Shown: positions 45,586-55,073 of the stretch, piece after piece
Layout: each line of letters starts with the position of its first letter
How positions within the stretch are numbered: position 1 is the stretch's first letter
Assembly: GCA_964444975.1 (NCBI GenBank)
Contig: CAYUJD010000003.1
Span: 36,111 to 100,110 of the forward strand
Direction: 5' to 3'
DNA: 64,000 bases
DNA from: VBAS01 sp964444975
GTDB lineage: Bacteria; Bacteroidota; Bacteroidia; Chitinophagales; Chitinophagaceae
The notes under the pieces: generated by a model
Told to the model about the DNA's origin: nothing
Seen by the model: the letters and a program-made list of their open reading frames with translations, nothing else
The model's database searches: none
Translations under genes and position numbers: made by a program

Positions 45586-45858
45586 ATACTAACCCCCCTC
45601 GGAGCACAGAAAGAACTTCTGTTTTCAATGCCGCTCTATTCTATTCAGGTGCATTAGCCGGCGATTTATTCATCAGTTTACATTCACCACTTATTCCTCA
45701 TTCACCTTGTCCAATTGCCCATTAGAATTGGCACGGTCAAACGGAGCCCCGGACGTTCGGGGCAACTGAAGCTACATAGTAGCAACACAGCTTACAACAT
45801 CATCACTATATCATTATTAAAGAGCTTGTCAATTTTTTCAGGACTTTTGGATCTAAGT

Positions 45859-45880
45859 CTCCCCTTCAGGGGGCAGGGGG
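45859..45880. repeat. GC palindrome repeat, copy at sdhC stop
   Basis: CTCCCCTTCAGGGGGCAGGGGG, one base outside the sdhC stop codon (45882-45884), in the orientation opposite to the copy at sdhB. Confidence 0.6.
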
Positions 45881-45881
45881 C

Positions 45882-46592
45882 TTACCCAATCCACCCCAGC
45901 TTGTAACTCAGCGGCATCAGCGCAAACAGCAGCGGCACGACGATGGAAAAACCGATACCGAAGGCATTCACCATTTTCAGGTAGCGGCTGTTGTGCAGCC
46001 CCAGTGTGCGAAATGCACTCTGAAATCCGTGCGCCAGGTGCCATGCCAGCGACATGCAGCCGGCGATGTACACAATAACCACCCACCACTGGCTGAACGT
46101 TTCTTTCATCAGCTGAAACATATCATGAGCCAGCCTCTGGTTGCTCAGAACTTTTGGATATTCAAGCCCGGCATGTGTGAAGCGTGACGGCACCCAGAAA
46201 TGCGACCAGTGAAGAATGAGAAACAGCAGCAACAGTGTGCCGAGCAACCCCATGGAACGGCTGTACCATGTGCTGCCGCGGTTGCCCATATCTACCTGGT
46301 AACCTTTTTTTCTTTTAATGCGGTTTTCAAACTCCAGAACCAGACCCTGTATGATGTGAATGAAAAAGCCGAGAAACAAAACAACTTCCATGATGCGGAT
46401 GACCACCGTACGGCCCATAAAATCGGCCGCCCGGTTGAACATGTCACCATCATCATCAGGCACAAACAAATCTTTGAAAATACAGGCATTGACACCCACA
46501 TGCACCACGAGGAAAGAAACAAGAAACAAACCCGTCACACCCATCACAATCTTTTTGCCTATGGAGGAAGTCAGCCACTGCGTCCAATTCAT
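45882..46592 (-). CDS. sdhC: Succinate dehydrogenase cytochrome b subunit
   Basis: 236 residues with five membrane helices, the single-subunit b-type anchor of Bacteroidota and epsilon-type complexes. Haem-ligating histidines are visible in SFLVVHVGVNACIF, FIHIIQGLVLEFE, LILHWSHFW and SLAWHLAHGFQSAF. It anchors SdhAB and passes electrons to quinone. It is first of the sdhC-A-B set. Confidence 0.92.
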   Translation of the reverse strand: MNWTQWLTSSIGKKIVMGVTGLFLVSFLVVHVGVNACIFKDLFVPDDDGDMFNRAADFMGRTVVIRIMEVVLFLGFFIHIIQGLVLEFENRIKRKKGYQVDMGNRGSTWYSRSMGLLGTLLLLFLILHWSHFWVPSRFTHAGLEYPKVLSNQRLAHDMFQLMKETFSQWWVVIVYIAGCMSLAWHLAHGFQSAFRTLGLHNSRYLKMVNAFGIGFSIVVPLLFALMPLSYKLGWIG

Positions 46593-46681
46593 AAATCAGG
46601 TAGTTTACAGGAAGGAACTCTTTTCAGGCCGCAAAAATAAAGCGACAGGGCCAAAAAAACAGGAAATGTTTAAGCCTGCCG

Positions 46682-47248
46682 TTATTCATGCAGGCGGGCA
46701 TTCTCTACCGCATCAATTTTTCGGAAAAGATGGAAGGGTTTATATGTCCGCCATTCGGGCAAATCGAAAAGTTCGAGATAGCGGTCCAGCTTTGCTTTGC
46801 GCAGGTCGTACTGGGTGGCTTCCGGCATATTCAGTATCACCACCCAGCCATGCCCGTCACTGGCTTCTTCATACCATTCTTCATAATAATCCCGGTCGCC
46901 GCTGTGAAAGTTCAGCACATTTTCGGCAACCAGGATAAATTTATTGATGCCCTGCGCCTCAAACACGTCAATCACTTCCCGCTTCAGGGTCATGATGTCG
47001 TTTTCAATAGCATCATTCCACTCGCCGATGAGCTCGATGATGGCGTAATGTTCTTCATAATCGGCCATCAGCACTTTCAGGTACAGGGTGCGGCTGCCGA
47101 AGTTGTCCCACTGCGGGTGGATGTAATAATTATAAACCGTCTGGGTGAACTCAAACTCGGAGTAGGTTTGGCCGTAAAAGGGCGAACGCACATCTTCCTC
47201 GCTTATATAAATATGTCTCCAGTTGTAAAATGGCTCTATATCATGCAT
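46682..47248 (-). CDS. Conserved hypothetical acidic protein
   Basis: 188 residues, no signal peptide or membrane segment. A promoter box (TATCTTTG) precedes the ATG. The sequence is Tyr/Trp/Glu-rich (MHDIEPFYNWRHIYISEEDV, NFHSGDRDYYEEWYEEASDG) and reads like a conserved cytosolic protein; the RSPFYGQTYSEFEFTQ stretch is well ordered. I do not recognise the family. It lies directly upstream of sdhC on the same strand with 89 bp between, so cotranscription is possible. Confidence 0.75.
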   Translation of the reverse strand: MHDIEPFYNWRHIYISEEDVRSPFYGQTYSEFEFTQTVYNYYIHPQWDNFGSRTLYLKVLMADYEEHYAIIELIGEWNDAIENDIMTLKREVIDVFEAQGINKFILVAENVLNFHSGDRDYYEEWYEEASDGHGWVVILNMPEATQYDLRKAKLDRYLELFDLPEWRTYKPFHLFRKIDAVENARLHE

Positions 47249-47265
47249 AACCGGTCGCTTCGGTG

Positions 47266-47273
47266 CAAAGATA
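47266..47273 (-). promoter_or_regulatory. -7 box for the 188-residue gene
   Basis: TATCTTTG on the minus strand (47273-47266), 17 nt before the ATG at 47248. Confidence 0.5.
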
Positions 47274-47512
47274 AGTTATGAGCGAAAAGAGGAAAAGTGA
47301 AATTGCCAGTGGCCTGCCCACCGAAGCTTCCTGTTTCACTAATACTTCGCCGGATTATCAGCACAGGTGGGTTTGATTGCCTGATGGTTGATTGGCAACT
47401 GTTCAAAAAAAAAATTATGAAAAAATATTTTCCCTCAAAATTTCAGTTCCTTTCAGCAGCCGGCGGCCTGTTGCAGGATTTAAATTTATACCAACCATAA
47501 TAAAAAATAACT

Positions 47513-48190
47513 ATGGAAGAAAATGTAAAGCAATATTATGCTTTCATTAATGGGCAGATAAAAATGCCCAAACACCTGGCACCGCAAAAGACTGAAAAAG
47601 GTGTTCTGTTCAAAAATCCGTTTGTTGAAAAATATCTTTCCCGCACGCCTGTCTGGGTGGTGCAGGTAATGTGGATAGCGGTAGCCGCATGTGTGATTTG
47701 GTACAGCTATGCAAGGGCGGGGTTGACTGTATGGCACATCATCCTGTTGTTTTCCGGCGGTGTATTGTTCTGGACTTTTGCCGAATACATGGTGCACCGT
47801 TTTTTGTACCACAGCGAAACCAATTCAAAATTTCTTTACCGCCTTCAGTACAATGCACATGGTATTCACCACCAGTATCCGCGTGACCCCGACCGGCTGG
47901 CCATGCCGCCGCTGCCGGCGCTTATCATTGCTTCTGTTTTTCTGGCTTTGTTCTGGCTTGTGTTGCGTGATTTTTCATTCCCGTTTTTCTCCGGCTTTAT
48001 GATTGGCTATATTCTGTACATTTCTTTTCATTATGCTGAACACCGGTTTCACCCCATAAGAATTTTTAAAAAACTGTGGGAACATCATGCTTATCATCAC
48101 TACAAAAATCCGTATAAGGATTTTGGCGTATCCACCCAGCTTTGGGATTGGGTATTCGGCACCATGTCAAAACCGGAGAAGAAGAATTAA
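47513..48190 (+). CDS. Fatty acid hydroxylase/sterol desaturase-family membrane protein
   Basis: 225 residues with three or four membrane helices. The three histidine clusters of the di-iron hydroxylase family are HRFLYH, HGIHHQYP and HAYHH (with FHYAEHRFHP between), so the active site is complete. The pattern is close to fatty acid 2-hydroxylases, which in Bacteroidota would fit 2-hydroxy acids of sphingolipids or lipid A (inference). It overlaps the 3' end of thrC by 4 bp, convergent. Confidence 0.85.
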   Translation: MEENVKQYYAFINGQIKMPKHLAPQKTEKGVLFKNPFVEKYLSRTPVWVVQVMWIAVAACVIWYSYARAGLTVWHIILLFSGGVLFWTFAEYMVHRFLYHSETNSKFLYRLQYNAHGIHHQYPRDPDRLAMPPLPALIIASVFLALFWLVLRDFSFPFFSGFMIGYILYISFHYAEHRFHPIRIFKKLWEHHAYHHYKNPYKDFGVSTQLWDWVFGTMSKPEKKN

Positions 48191-49482
48191 CTCAATAAAT
48201 ACTCTTTAAAAGTGAGATAACCCGGTTTCATTAAAATACTTTCCTTCTTGCTGTTCATAATTCCCTGCACCGGGGCGGGAATATTTACTTCCTCACCGGT
48301 GGCCAATTGTACTGCTCCAGGAAATTTTACAGGATGAGCCGTTTCAAGAAAAATTCCCTTCTGCCCGGGAGAGCCGTTTAAATAGCGCTGTAATGCCAAA
48401 TAGCCTACGGCGCCATGCGGGTCGAGGGTATAATTGTATTTTTCAAAAACCTCTTTGATGGTGTCCAAAGTTTCCTCATCGGTAATACTGTAAGAGGTGA
48501 GATGATTTTTCAGTTCCGGGAAATTGTGATGAAATATTTCCAGTATGCGTACAAAATTGCTGGGGTTGCCTACATCCATGGCATTGGACAGCGTTGCTTT
48601 TGCCGTTTGAGGTTCATAGTTGGAGGTTTGAAGATAGCGGGGTATCACATCATTTACATTACAGGCCGCTATGAAATGAGAAACCGGCAAACCGGACTGC
48701 CAGGCAAGTATGCCGGCGCAGATATTGCCAAAGTTTCCGCTGGGCACGCAAATCACCGGCGGATGATTTTTATACTTCCACTGCCGGTAAGCAAAAAAAT
48801 AATAAAACTGCTGCGGCAGCCAGCGGGCCACATTAATGGAATTGGCAGAAGTGAGAAAAAGATGCTGGTTGATTTCTTTATCAGCAAACGCCGTCTTTAC
48901 CATTTGCTGGCAATCGTCAAAAGTGCCTTCAATCTCCAGGGCCCGGATGTTTTTACCAAAAGTGGTGAGTTGTTTTTCCTGCACGGGGCTTACTTTCCCT
49001 GAAGGGTACAGAATTACAACCTCTATGCCCGGTACCTTATAAAATCCGCTGGCTACGGCGCCGCCGGTATCGCCAGATGTGGCAACCAGCACAGTCACCT
49101 TCTTTCTTTCATCTTTTAAAAAAAAACCCAGGCACCGGCTCATAAACCTTGCACCTACATCTTTGAAGGCGAGTGTGGGACCATGAAAAAGCTCAAGTGA
49201 AAAAATAGTATCGCTGACCTGTACAAGCGGAATGGGAAAGTTTACCGTTTCACTTACGATCCTGAAAAGTTCCTTTTCCGGTATTTCATTGGCAACATAA
49301 GGCTTAATAACCCGGAAGGCGATTTCTTCATTAGAAAGTTTTTCAATTCCCTCAATCAACTCCTTGTCTGCCTGTGGAATGGTTTCGGGAAAATAAAGTC
49401 CTTTGTCGGGCGCCTGGCCGCGGATGGTTGCTTCTTTGAATGAAACTAAAGGAGATTGTCTGTTGGTACTATAGTATTTCAA
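48187..49482 (-). CDS. thrC: Threonine synthase
   Basis: 431 residues from a TTG at 49482; there is no in-frame ATG before the upstream stop. PLP lysine in TLAFKDVGARFM, the phosphate loop ATSGDTGGAVASGF, and a PSGNFGNICAG block identify the class. It turns O-phosphohomoserine into threonine. The thrB stop lies 9 bp upstream, so thrA-thrB-thrC form one operon. Confidence 0.95.
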   Translation of the reverse strand: MKYYSTNRQSPLVSFKEATIRGQAPDKGLYFPETIPQADKELIEGIEKLSNEEIAFRVIKPYVANEIPEKELFRIVSETVNFPIPLVQVSDTIFSLELFHGPTLAFKDVGARFMSRCLGFFLKDERKKVTVLVATSGDTGGAVASGFYKVPGIEVVILYPSGKVSPVQEKQLTTFGKNIRALEIEGTFDDCQQMVKTAFADKEINQHLFLTSANSINVARWLPQQFYYFFAYRQWKYKNHPPVICVPSGNFGNICAGILAWQSGLPVSHFIAACNVNDVIPRYLQTSNYEPQTAKATLSNAMDVGNPSNFVRILEIFHHNFPELKNHLTSYSITDEETLDTIKEVFEKYNYTLDPHGAVGYLALQRYLNGSPGQKGIFLETAHPVKFPGAVQLATGEEVNIPAPVQGIMNSKKESILMKPGYLTFKEYLLS

Positions 49483-49491
49483 AGATGATAA

Positions 49492-50418
49492 TTATTTATT
49501 CGTAATTACTTCCACACCCCTGTTATTGATGGTGGTAACATACGTGTTGAAATCTATACCAATCTTAGTGTACACTTCTTTCATCACTGTTTCTACACCC
49601 TTTGCCGTCGTTTCGTCTTTACTCAGCATAAACACCGACGGCCCGCTGCCGGAAATGCCGCCGCCAAGTGCTCCAGCTTCTTTGCATTTGCTTTTCACTT
49701 CATCAAAGCCGGGAATCAGAATACTTCGTACCGGCTCGATGATTACATCTTCCAGCGAACGGCTGATGAGGTCTGAATCATTTTTAAGAAAACCCGTGAC
49801 AAGACCGGCAATATTGCCCCATTGTTTTATAGCATCCTTCAATAATATCTGGTGACGAAGAATCTGCCTTGCATCAGAGGTCCGCACTTCTATCTGGGGA
49901 TGAACAAGGGTTACAAATAATTCCGGTGAGGGAATGGAAACAATATCCATCGGGTAAATGCAGCGGATGAGCCGCACCCCGCCCAAAATGCAGGGTGCAA
50001 TATTATCGGCATGCTTTACGCCGGAAGCCAGCTTTTCACCATTCATGGCAAATTGCACCAGCTCATCATTGGAAAAAATGTTTCCCAATAAATGATTGGC
50101 AGCAACAGCCGCGCCTCCTGCACTGGCTGCACTGCTGCCGATACCGCTGCCGGGCTTGATGTGTTTTTCAATTTCAATTTCAAAACCGATTCTGCTTTTC
50201 AACTTTTCTATTACAGACAGCAATACAACTCCGGCCACGTTCTTTTCGGGTTCGGTGGGTAAATTGAAGTTGTCGTTGTTTCGAATGATGACTTTTGGTT
50301 CATCCAGCAGCTTCACCTTCATCACATCGTACGGTTCCTTCAGCGCCAGCCCGAGTATATCAAACCCGCAGACGAGATTGGCTATGGTTGCCGGGCATTT
50401 AACTTTTACATTCTCCAT
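49492..50418 (-). CDS. thrB: Homoserine kinase
   Basis: 308 residues of the GHMP kinase family. The phosphate-binding loop is KPGSGIGSSAASAGGAAVAAN, with a C-terminal GGGISGSGPSVFML. It phosphorylates homoserine with ATP. It is 13 bp downstream of thrA and 9 bp upstream of thrC. Confidence 0.95.
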   Translation of the reverse strand: MENVKVKCPATIANLVCGFDILGLALKEPYDVMKVKLLDEPKVIIRNNDNFNLPTEPEKNVAGVVLLSVIEKLKSRIGFEIEIEKHIKPGSGIGSSAASAGGAAVAANHLLGNIFSNDELVQFAMNGEKLASGVKHADNIAPCILGGVRLIRCIYPMDIVSIPSPELFVTLVHPQIEVRTSDARQILRHQILLKDAIKQWGNIAGLVTGFLKNDSDLISRSLEDVIIEPVRSILIPGFDEVKSKCKEAGALGGGISGSGPSVFMLSKDETTAKGVETVMKEVYTKIGIDFNTYVTTINNRGVEVITNK

Positions 50419-50431
50419 TTTGACCCTGGTA

Positions 50432-52900
50432 TTACATTTTTATTGCCCTTAGTATATCTGCAAACACACCGCTGGCCGTCACCTCTGCCCCTGCGCCTGC
50501 GCCTTTCACCACCATCGGCTGCTCTTTGTACCGGTCGGTATAAAACAATACTACATTATCTTTTCCATACAGGTGATAAAGATCATGCTGCGGGCCTATA
50601 TGCTGCAAGCCGACGCTGGCGGTTCCCACAGAGCCGTCCCCTTCAGCCGATGCATGGTACGAAGCAACGAATTTTAATTTACAACCCGCCTGCGCAGCTT
50701 TGTCGTAAATACTTTTAAAATGTGCCTCTTCCTTTGCCATGGCTTTATAAAAATCATCCACGCTGCCATTCATGCAGGAGGCGGGCATAAAGGAATTATT
50801 CTTTATCTCCTCCATTTCCATTTTTGCACCAGCTTCACGGGCAAGAATCATAATCTTGCGCATCACATCGGTGCCGCTGAGGTCGAGCCGCGGGTCGGGC
50901 TCAGTGTATCCTTCATCCTGCGCCTGCTTCACTACGTCGGCAAATTTTCTTTTACCGTCGTAATTATTGAAAACAAAATTGAGCGTACCGCTGAGCACCG
51001 CCTCAATTCGATGAACTCGGTCGCCGCTGCTGAGCAGGTCATTCAATGTGGCGATGACGGGCAGGCCGGCGCCCACATTGGTTTCAAAAAGAAACCGGCA
51101 GTTGAACTCCCGTGCAAGGTCTTTCAGCTTTTTGTAATTACCGTAAGCAGAGGATGCCGCCACCTTGTTGCATGCTACAACTGAAATACTTCTCCGCAGC
51201 AACTGGTCGTACACCATTGCTACAGAATCGCTGGCAGTGATGTCAACAAAAATTGAATTGCGCAGGTTTCGTTCGATAATTTCATTCACAAACTGCTGCA
51301 GGTTGGCATGTCCACCTTCCTGCAATTGTTTTTCCCACTGGTCAAGGCTGATTCCCCTTTCATCAAGCAGCATGCGGCGGCTGTTGCTCAGGCCTGCCAC
51401 ATTTACCTGCAGATGCATTTGTTTTTGCAGGTAGTCCAGTTGATTTTTCAGTTGTGCCAGCAGCTTTTTACCCACATTGCCTGTACCCACAATAAAAAGA
51501 TTGACCTGCTTGTAAGTGGTTTCAAAAAATTCTTCATGGAGCACATTAATGGCCTTCTGCACATCTTTAGTGGCAATCACCGCCGAAATATTTTTTTCCG
51601 ATGAACCCTGTGCAATGGCTCTCACATTCACACCGTTTCGGCCCATGGCGCCAAACATGCGGCCGCTGATGCCCGGGTGACTTTTCATATTTTCACCCAC
51701 CAGCGCCACGATGGAAAGGTCTGATTCAGTCTTCAAAGGTTCCACTTTCTGCAAAGCAATTTCGTTGGCAAAAGTGGCGTCAACAGCCTGCTTTGCTTTT
51801 TGTGCTGCGGTGCTTTCAATACCCACACAGATGGAATGCTCGGAAGAGCTTTGGGTAATCAGAATCACATTTATTTTTTCATTGCTCAGCGCTTCAAACA
51901 ACCGTTTTGAAAAACCCGGAATACCCACCATGCCGCTTCCTTCGAGGCTGATGAGGGAAATATTATTGATACTGGAGATTCCGCGTACAATATTTCCGTT
52001 GCGATGGGGCATGGCTTCAATCAATGTTCCTTCATCCTGCGGCGCAAACGTATTTTTTATCCACACAGGAATTCCTTTGGCCATCACTGGTTGGATAGTA
52101 GGCGGGTAAATCACTTTAGCGCCGAAGTGAGATAGCTCCATGGCTTCCTGGTAAGAAATATGCGGAATAATGCGGGCATTGCTTGCAAGCCGCGGGTCGG
52201 CAGTCATCATGCCGCTTACATCGGTCCATATTTCCAGCACAGCAGCCCGGATGGCGGCCGCAAGGATGGCGGCGGTATAATCCGACCCGCCACGGCCGAG
52301 TGTGGTGGTTACTCCATTTTTATCTGCTGCGATGAATCCCGGCAGGATAAATAACGAACCGGGCTGCAACCGGAAGTAATCGCCGCTTCGCCGGCTGGTT
52401 TCTGTAAAATCTACTTCAGCAGCGGTAAATGCAGAATTTGTAAGGATCAGTTCTCTTGAATCTTTCCACGTGGCAGCTACCCCATCGGCATTGAATTTTG
52501 CAGCAATGATCTGCGAAGAGAGCAATTCACCATAACTGCTGATGCGGTCTTTGGTTCGGGGCGTCAGCTCACGCAGCAGGTAAATGCCGTTGCAGATGTC
52601 TTCCATTTCATTGCAGCTTTTTTTTACAAGGCTCAGCATCTGGCTTTGCTGCACCACGGGTATCAGTTGCTTCACCGTATCCAGGTGACGCTGCTCAATC
52701 AATAGCAATTTTTCCCGGTATGATTCATCGCCTGCGGCGGCTAAAGCTGCGGCATTCAGTAGAAGATCGGTGACGCCGCCAAGGGCAGAAACCACAACAA
52801 TGGCGCTGCCTTTTTTCAGCGTTTCTTTCACTATGGCTTCTGTTTTCTTTATATTTTCTGCATTGGCAACTGAAGTGCCTCCGAATTTTAAAACCTTCAT
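50432..52900 (-). CDS. thrA: Bifunctional aspartokinase/homoserine dehydrogenase
   Basis: 822 residues from the ATG at 52900. Aspartokinase domain (about 1-290): KFGGTSVANAENI at the start, TLGRGGSDYTAAILAAA; two ACT regulatory domains follow (about 310-460: SLEGSGMVGIPGFSKRLF and ALVGENMKSHPGISGRMF); homoserine dehydrogenase (about 465-822) with GTGNVGKKLLAQL and the catalytic GYTEPDPRLDLSGTDVMRKI block. ACT domains imply threonine feedback. First gene of the thr operon. A GC palindrome repeat sits directly ahead of the start. Confidence 0.95.
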   Translation of the reverse strand: MKVLKFGGTSVANAENIKKTEAIVKETLKKGSAIVVVSALGGVTDLLLNAAALAAAGDESYREKLLLIEQRHLDTVKQLIPVVQQSQMLSLVKKSCNEMEDICNGIYLLRELTPRTKDRISSYGELLSSQIIAAKFNADGVAATWKDSRELILTNSAFTAAEVDFTETSRRSGDYFRLQPGSLFILPGFIAADKNGVTTTLGRGGSDYTAAILAAAIRAAVLEIWTDVSGMMTADPRLASNARIIPHISYQEAMELSHFGAKVIYPPTIQPVMAKGIPVWIKNTFAPQDEGTLIEAMPHRNGNIVRGISSINNISLISLEGSGMVGIPGFSKRLFEALSNEKINVILITQSSSEHSICVGIESTAAQKAKQAVDATFANEIALQKVEPLKTESDLSIVALVGENMKSHPGISGRMFGAMGRNGVNVRAIAQGSSEKNISAVIATKDVQKAINVLHEEFFETTYKQVNLFIVGTGNVGKKLLAQLKNQLDYLQKQMHLQVNVAGLSNSRRMLLDERGISLDQWEKQLQEGGHANLQQFVNEIIERNLRNSIFVDITASDSVAMVYDQLLRRSISVVACNKVAASSAYGNYKKLKDLAREFNCRFLFETNVGAGLPVIATLNDLLSSGDRVHRIEAVLSGTLNFVFNNYDGKRKFADVVKQAQDEGYTEPDPRLDLSGTDVMRKIMILAREAGAKMEMEEIKNNSFMPASCMNGSVDDFYKAMAKEEAHFKSIYDKAAQAGCKLKFVASYHASAEGDGSVGTASVGLQHIGPQHDLYHLYGKDNVVLFYTDRYKEQPMVVKGAGAGAEVTASGVFADILRAIKM

Positions 52901-52905
52901 ATGAA

Positions 52906-52926
52906 CCCCCATCCCCCAAAGGGGAG
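52906..52926. repeat. GC palindrome repeat, copy at thrA start
   Basis: CCCCCATCCCCCAAAGGGGAG, 5 bp upstream of the thrA ATG on the minus strand; it would fold in the mRNA over the ribosome-binding region. Confidence 0.55.
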
Positions 52927-53148
52927 TTTATTATTTCTAAAAAAAATTGTTTTTTCTTTTCACCTCTGTAAGAGGGCATGATTTGATATGGTAATGTATA
53001 ATCCGCTGGTCAGCGGATTGTTGTTGTGGTAGTGGAAATAATAGCAGGGGAGGAACTCCATGCCTGTGAAGAAATACTATTTAAACTGAAAAAGTCCACT
53101 ATTGAAGCTTTAGGGCCACAAGATAAAAAACAAAAACAATAACACCTG

Positions 53149-53964
53149 TTATTTTGAAAAACTTTCTACTGCTTTTTTTACGCTGCCGTATTTCAGCAGC
53201 AGTTCTTTGGCCAGATTATAGTCACTTATTTTCAGCTTATCCATCAGCATTTTGGTGCCGCGGTCAACCAGCTTTTCGTTGGTAAGCTGCATGTTCACCA
53301 TCTTGTTATCTTCCACTCTTCCCAGCTGAATCATAATGGCAGTGGAAATCATATTGAGCACCAGCTTTTGCGAAGTGCCGCTTTTCATGCGGGTGCTGCC
53401 GGTAACAAACTCAGGACCTACTTCTACTTCCACCGGGTAGTCGGCTATTTTTGCCAGTGGTGATCCGGGATTATTGGTAATGCTGCCGGTAAGAATGCCT
53501 CTTGTCTTGCAGCCTTCCAAAGCACCCAGTACATAAGGTGTGGTGCCACTGGCTGCAATGCCGATGACAAAATCTTTATCGGAAATATTATTTTTTTCCA
53601 GGTCATTCCAGCCTTCTTCACGACTGTCTTCGGCATATTCCACTGCACGGGTGATGGCTTGTTCGCCACCGGCAATTAAGCCAATCACCAAACCATAAGG
53701 CACCCCATACGTGGGCGGACATTCGCTGGCATCTACAATGCCCAGCCGGCCACTTGTGCCTGCCCCTACGTAAAACAGCCGGCCGCCGCTGAGCATTTTA
53801 TCGGTGGCTGCTTCTACCAGCTTTTCAATTTGGGGAATGGCTTTTTCAACAGCAAGCGGAACGGTTTTATCCTCATTGTTAATGTGTGCAAGTAGTTCCG
53901 CCACCGGCATTTTATCGAGGTGGCGGTAGCGGCTTGGTTGTTCGGTTATTTTTTCAAAAGACAT
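53149..53964 (-). CDS. murQ: N-acetylmuramic acid 6-phosphate etherase
   Basis: 271 residues with a SIS fold. YVGAGTSGRLGIVDASECPPTYG and IGIAASGTTPYVLGAL bind the sugar phosphate; the lyase Glu is in the GRLGIVDASE segment. The late GSTRMKSGTSQKLVLNM is diagnostic for MurQ. It cleaves the lactyl ether of MurNAc-6P to give GlcNAc-6P, a step of wall recycling. The amino-sugar kinase gene lies just upstream on the same strand. Confidence 0.95.
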   Translation of the reverse strand: MSFEKITEQPSRYRHLDKMPVAELLAHINNEDKTVPLAVEKAIPQIEKLVEAATDKMLSGGRLFYVGAGTSGRLGIVDASECPPTYGVPYGLVIGLIAGGEQAITRAVEYAEDSREEGWNDLEKNNISDKDFVIGIAASGTTPYVLGALEGCKTRGILTGSITNNPGSPLAKIADYPVEVEVGPEFVTGSTRMKSGTSQKLVLNMISTAIMIQLGRVEDNKMVNMQLTNEKLVDRGTKMLMDKLKISDYNLAKELLLKYGSVKKAVESFSK

Positions 53965-54058
53965 AACGACCCTCCAAAACTATCATCCTGTCCGGCTAAT
54001 TCAAAACCACATTTTCATTTATTTAGTAAACCTGATTTCAAAAGCACCTTTCATCAAT

Positions 54059-54078
54059 CCCCCTCAAAGTTCAGGGGG
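54059..54078. repeat. GC palindrome repeat, partial copy over the kinase stop codon
   Basis: CCCCCTCAAAG-TT-CAGGGGG: a degenerate member of the palindrome family. The stop codon of the amino-sugar kinase (54071-54073) lies inside it. Confidence 0.4.
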
Positions 54079-54913
54079 TATGATATTTTACCAATCCCTC
54101 CATTGGGTTTTTCAGCACTTTGCCCTGCACAAATCCATACCGGTTGCAAAGTTGCTGCAGCACATCTTTAAAACCAAATGCCACGGCGCCGATAAAATTG
54201 ACGGGCATCCGGCGTGCTTCTTTGTATTGGCAAAGGTGAGTGGAAAAAAAATCATTCAGCCCGTCCTCAATGATGTTCTCAATCATAGAATGACCACGGT
54301 TGTTGGCAAGAAACAAAGTGAAACTCGCCAGGTAACGGTTGGGCAAAGGTTTTTTGTAAACGTTTTCAAGTATCTCGGTTTTATTGGTGGTATAGGCGGC
54401 ATCAAATCTTGCCATCAGCTCATCGTCAAACGTACCATAGAGATAATACTGAATAACTTTTTTTCCCAGGTAAGCGCCGCTGCCTTCATCGCCGAGAATA
54501 AACCCAAGGCCGGGACTGTTCTTTACAATTTTTTTTCCATCGTAATAGCAGGAATTGGAACCCGTGCCCAATATACAGGCAATACCTTTTTTTCTTCTGC
54601 ACAATGCCCTTGCTGCACCCATCAGGTCGTGCGTCACTTCAATTTTTTTTGTAGTGGTAAAAACAGACTGCAGCGCCTGCTTTACTGACTTTGCATTGGC
54701 AGGATTGGCGCAGCCGGTGCCGTAATAATAGATACTGTCAACTTTTGTTTTCTTCAATTGCGGTTTCAATTCTTTCAGCAGCAATTCCTGTATTTGTGTT
54801 GCAGATAAAAAATAAGGGCTGATACCCAGGGTGAAAATGGTTTTCTTTTTACCGCTTTTCACCAGGCACCACTCTGCCTTGGTTGCGCCGCTGTCGCAAA
54901 TAAGCCGGGTCAT
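54071..54913 (-). CDS. BadF/BadG/BcrA-type N-acetylglucosamine kinase-like ATPase
   Basis: 280 residues from the ATG at 54913, which begins MTRLICDSGATKAEW as in this family; in-frame ATG/TTG starts at 54961 and 54964 would add a low-complexity head. ASKHA motifs: DSGATKAEW (phosphate 1), CILGTGSNSC and LGDEGSGAYLGKK (phosphate 2 and adenosine). Members phosphorylate GlcNAc or MurNAc-type sugars, which fits the murQ neighbour. The exact sugar is inferred. Confidence 0.82.
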   Translation of the reverse strand: MTRLICDSGATKAEWCLVKSGKKKTIFTLGISPYFLSATQIQELLLKELKPQLKKTKVDSIYYYGTGCANPANAKSVKQALQSVFTTTKKIEVTHDLMGAARALCRRKKGIACILGTGSNSCYYDGKKIVKNSPGLGFILGDEGSGAYLGKKVIQYYLYGTFDDELMARFDAAYTTNKTEILENVYKKPLPNRYLASFTLFLANNRGHSMIENIIEDGLNDFFSTHLCQYKEARRMPVNFIGAVAFGFKDVLQQLCNRYGFVQGKVLKNPMEGLVKYHTP

Positions 54914-55073
54914 GGGTGTGGTTGTTGTTTGTTTGTTTCTGGTTGCTGCTAAATTGTTCATCAAAAAGATTTCCGGTTGGCAAAAAAATATTGCTTATTT
55001 AATAACTGCTGAAGCAACAAGCAACCAGAAACTTTTATCTATTTTGCATCAAAATACAAAGTAAGAGGAAACG

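Larger units (their letters stand above)
45254..45881. other. Long sdhC-sdhA spacer with hairpins
   Basis: No convincing reading frame. It holds three perfect dyads: GACTGC-GAT-GCAGTC (45502-45516), CCCCCGGT-TATC-ACCGGGGG followed by CGTTTTT (45559-45585), and GCCCCG-GACGTT-CGGGGC (45746-45763). The 12-bp word ACTTCTGTTTTC occurs directly repeated at 45548-45559 and 45615-45626. A GC palindrome repeat copy closes the region at 45859-45880. See findings. Confidence 0.7.

Noticed and set aside
45382..45657. 91-residue plus-strand frame in the sdhC-sdhA spacer
   Set aside because: Runs through the terminator hairpin, no ribosome-binding site, and composition unlike a protein.
53000..53019. Perfect dyad AATCCGCTG-GT-CAGCGGATT upstream of thrA as a threonine attenuator
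   Set aside because: No T-tract on the thrA strand and no Thr/Ile-rich leader peptide.
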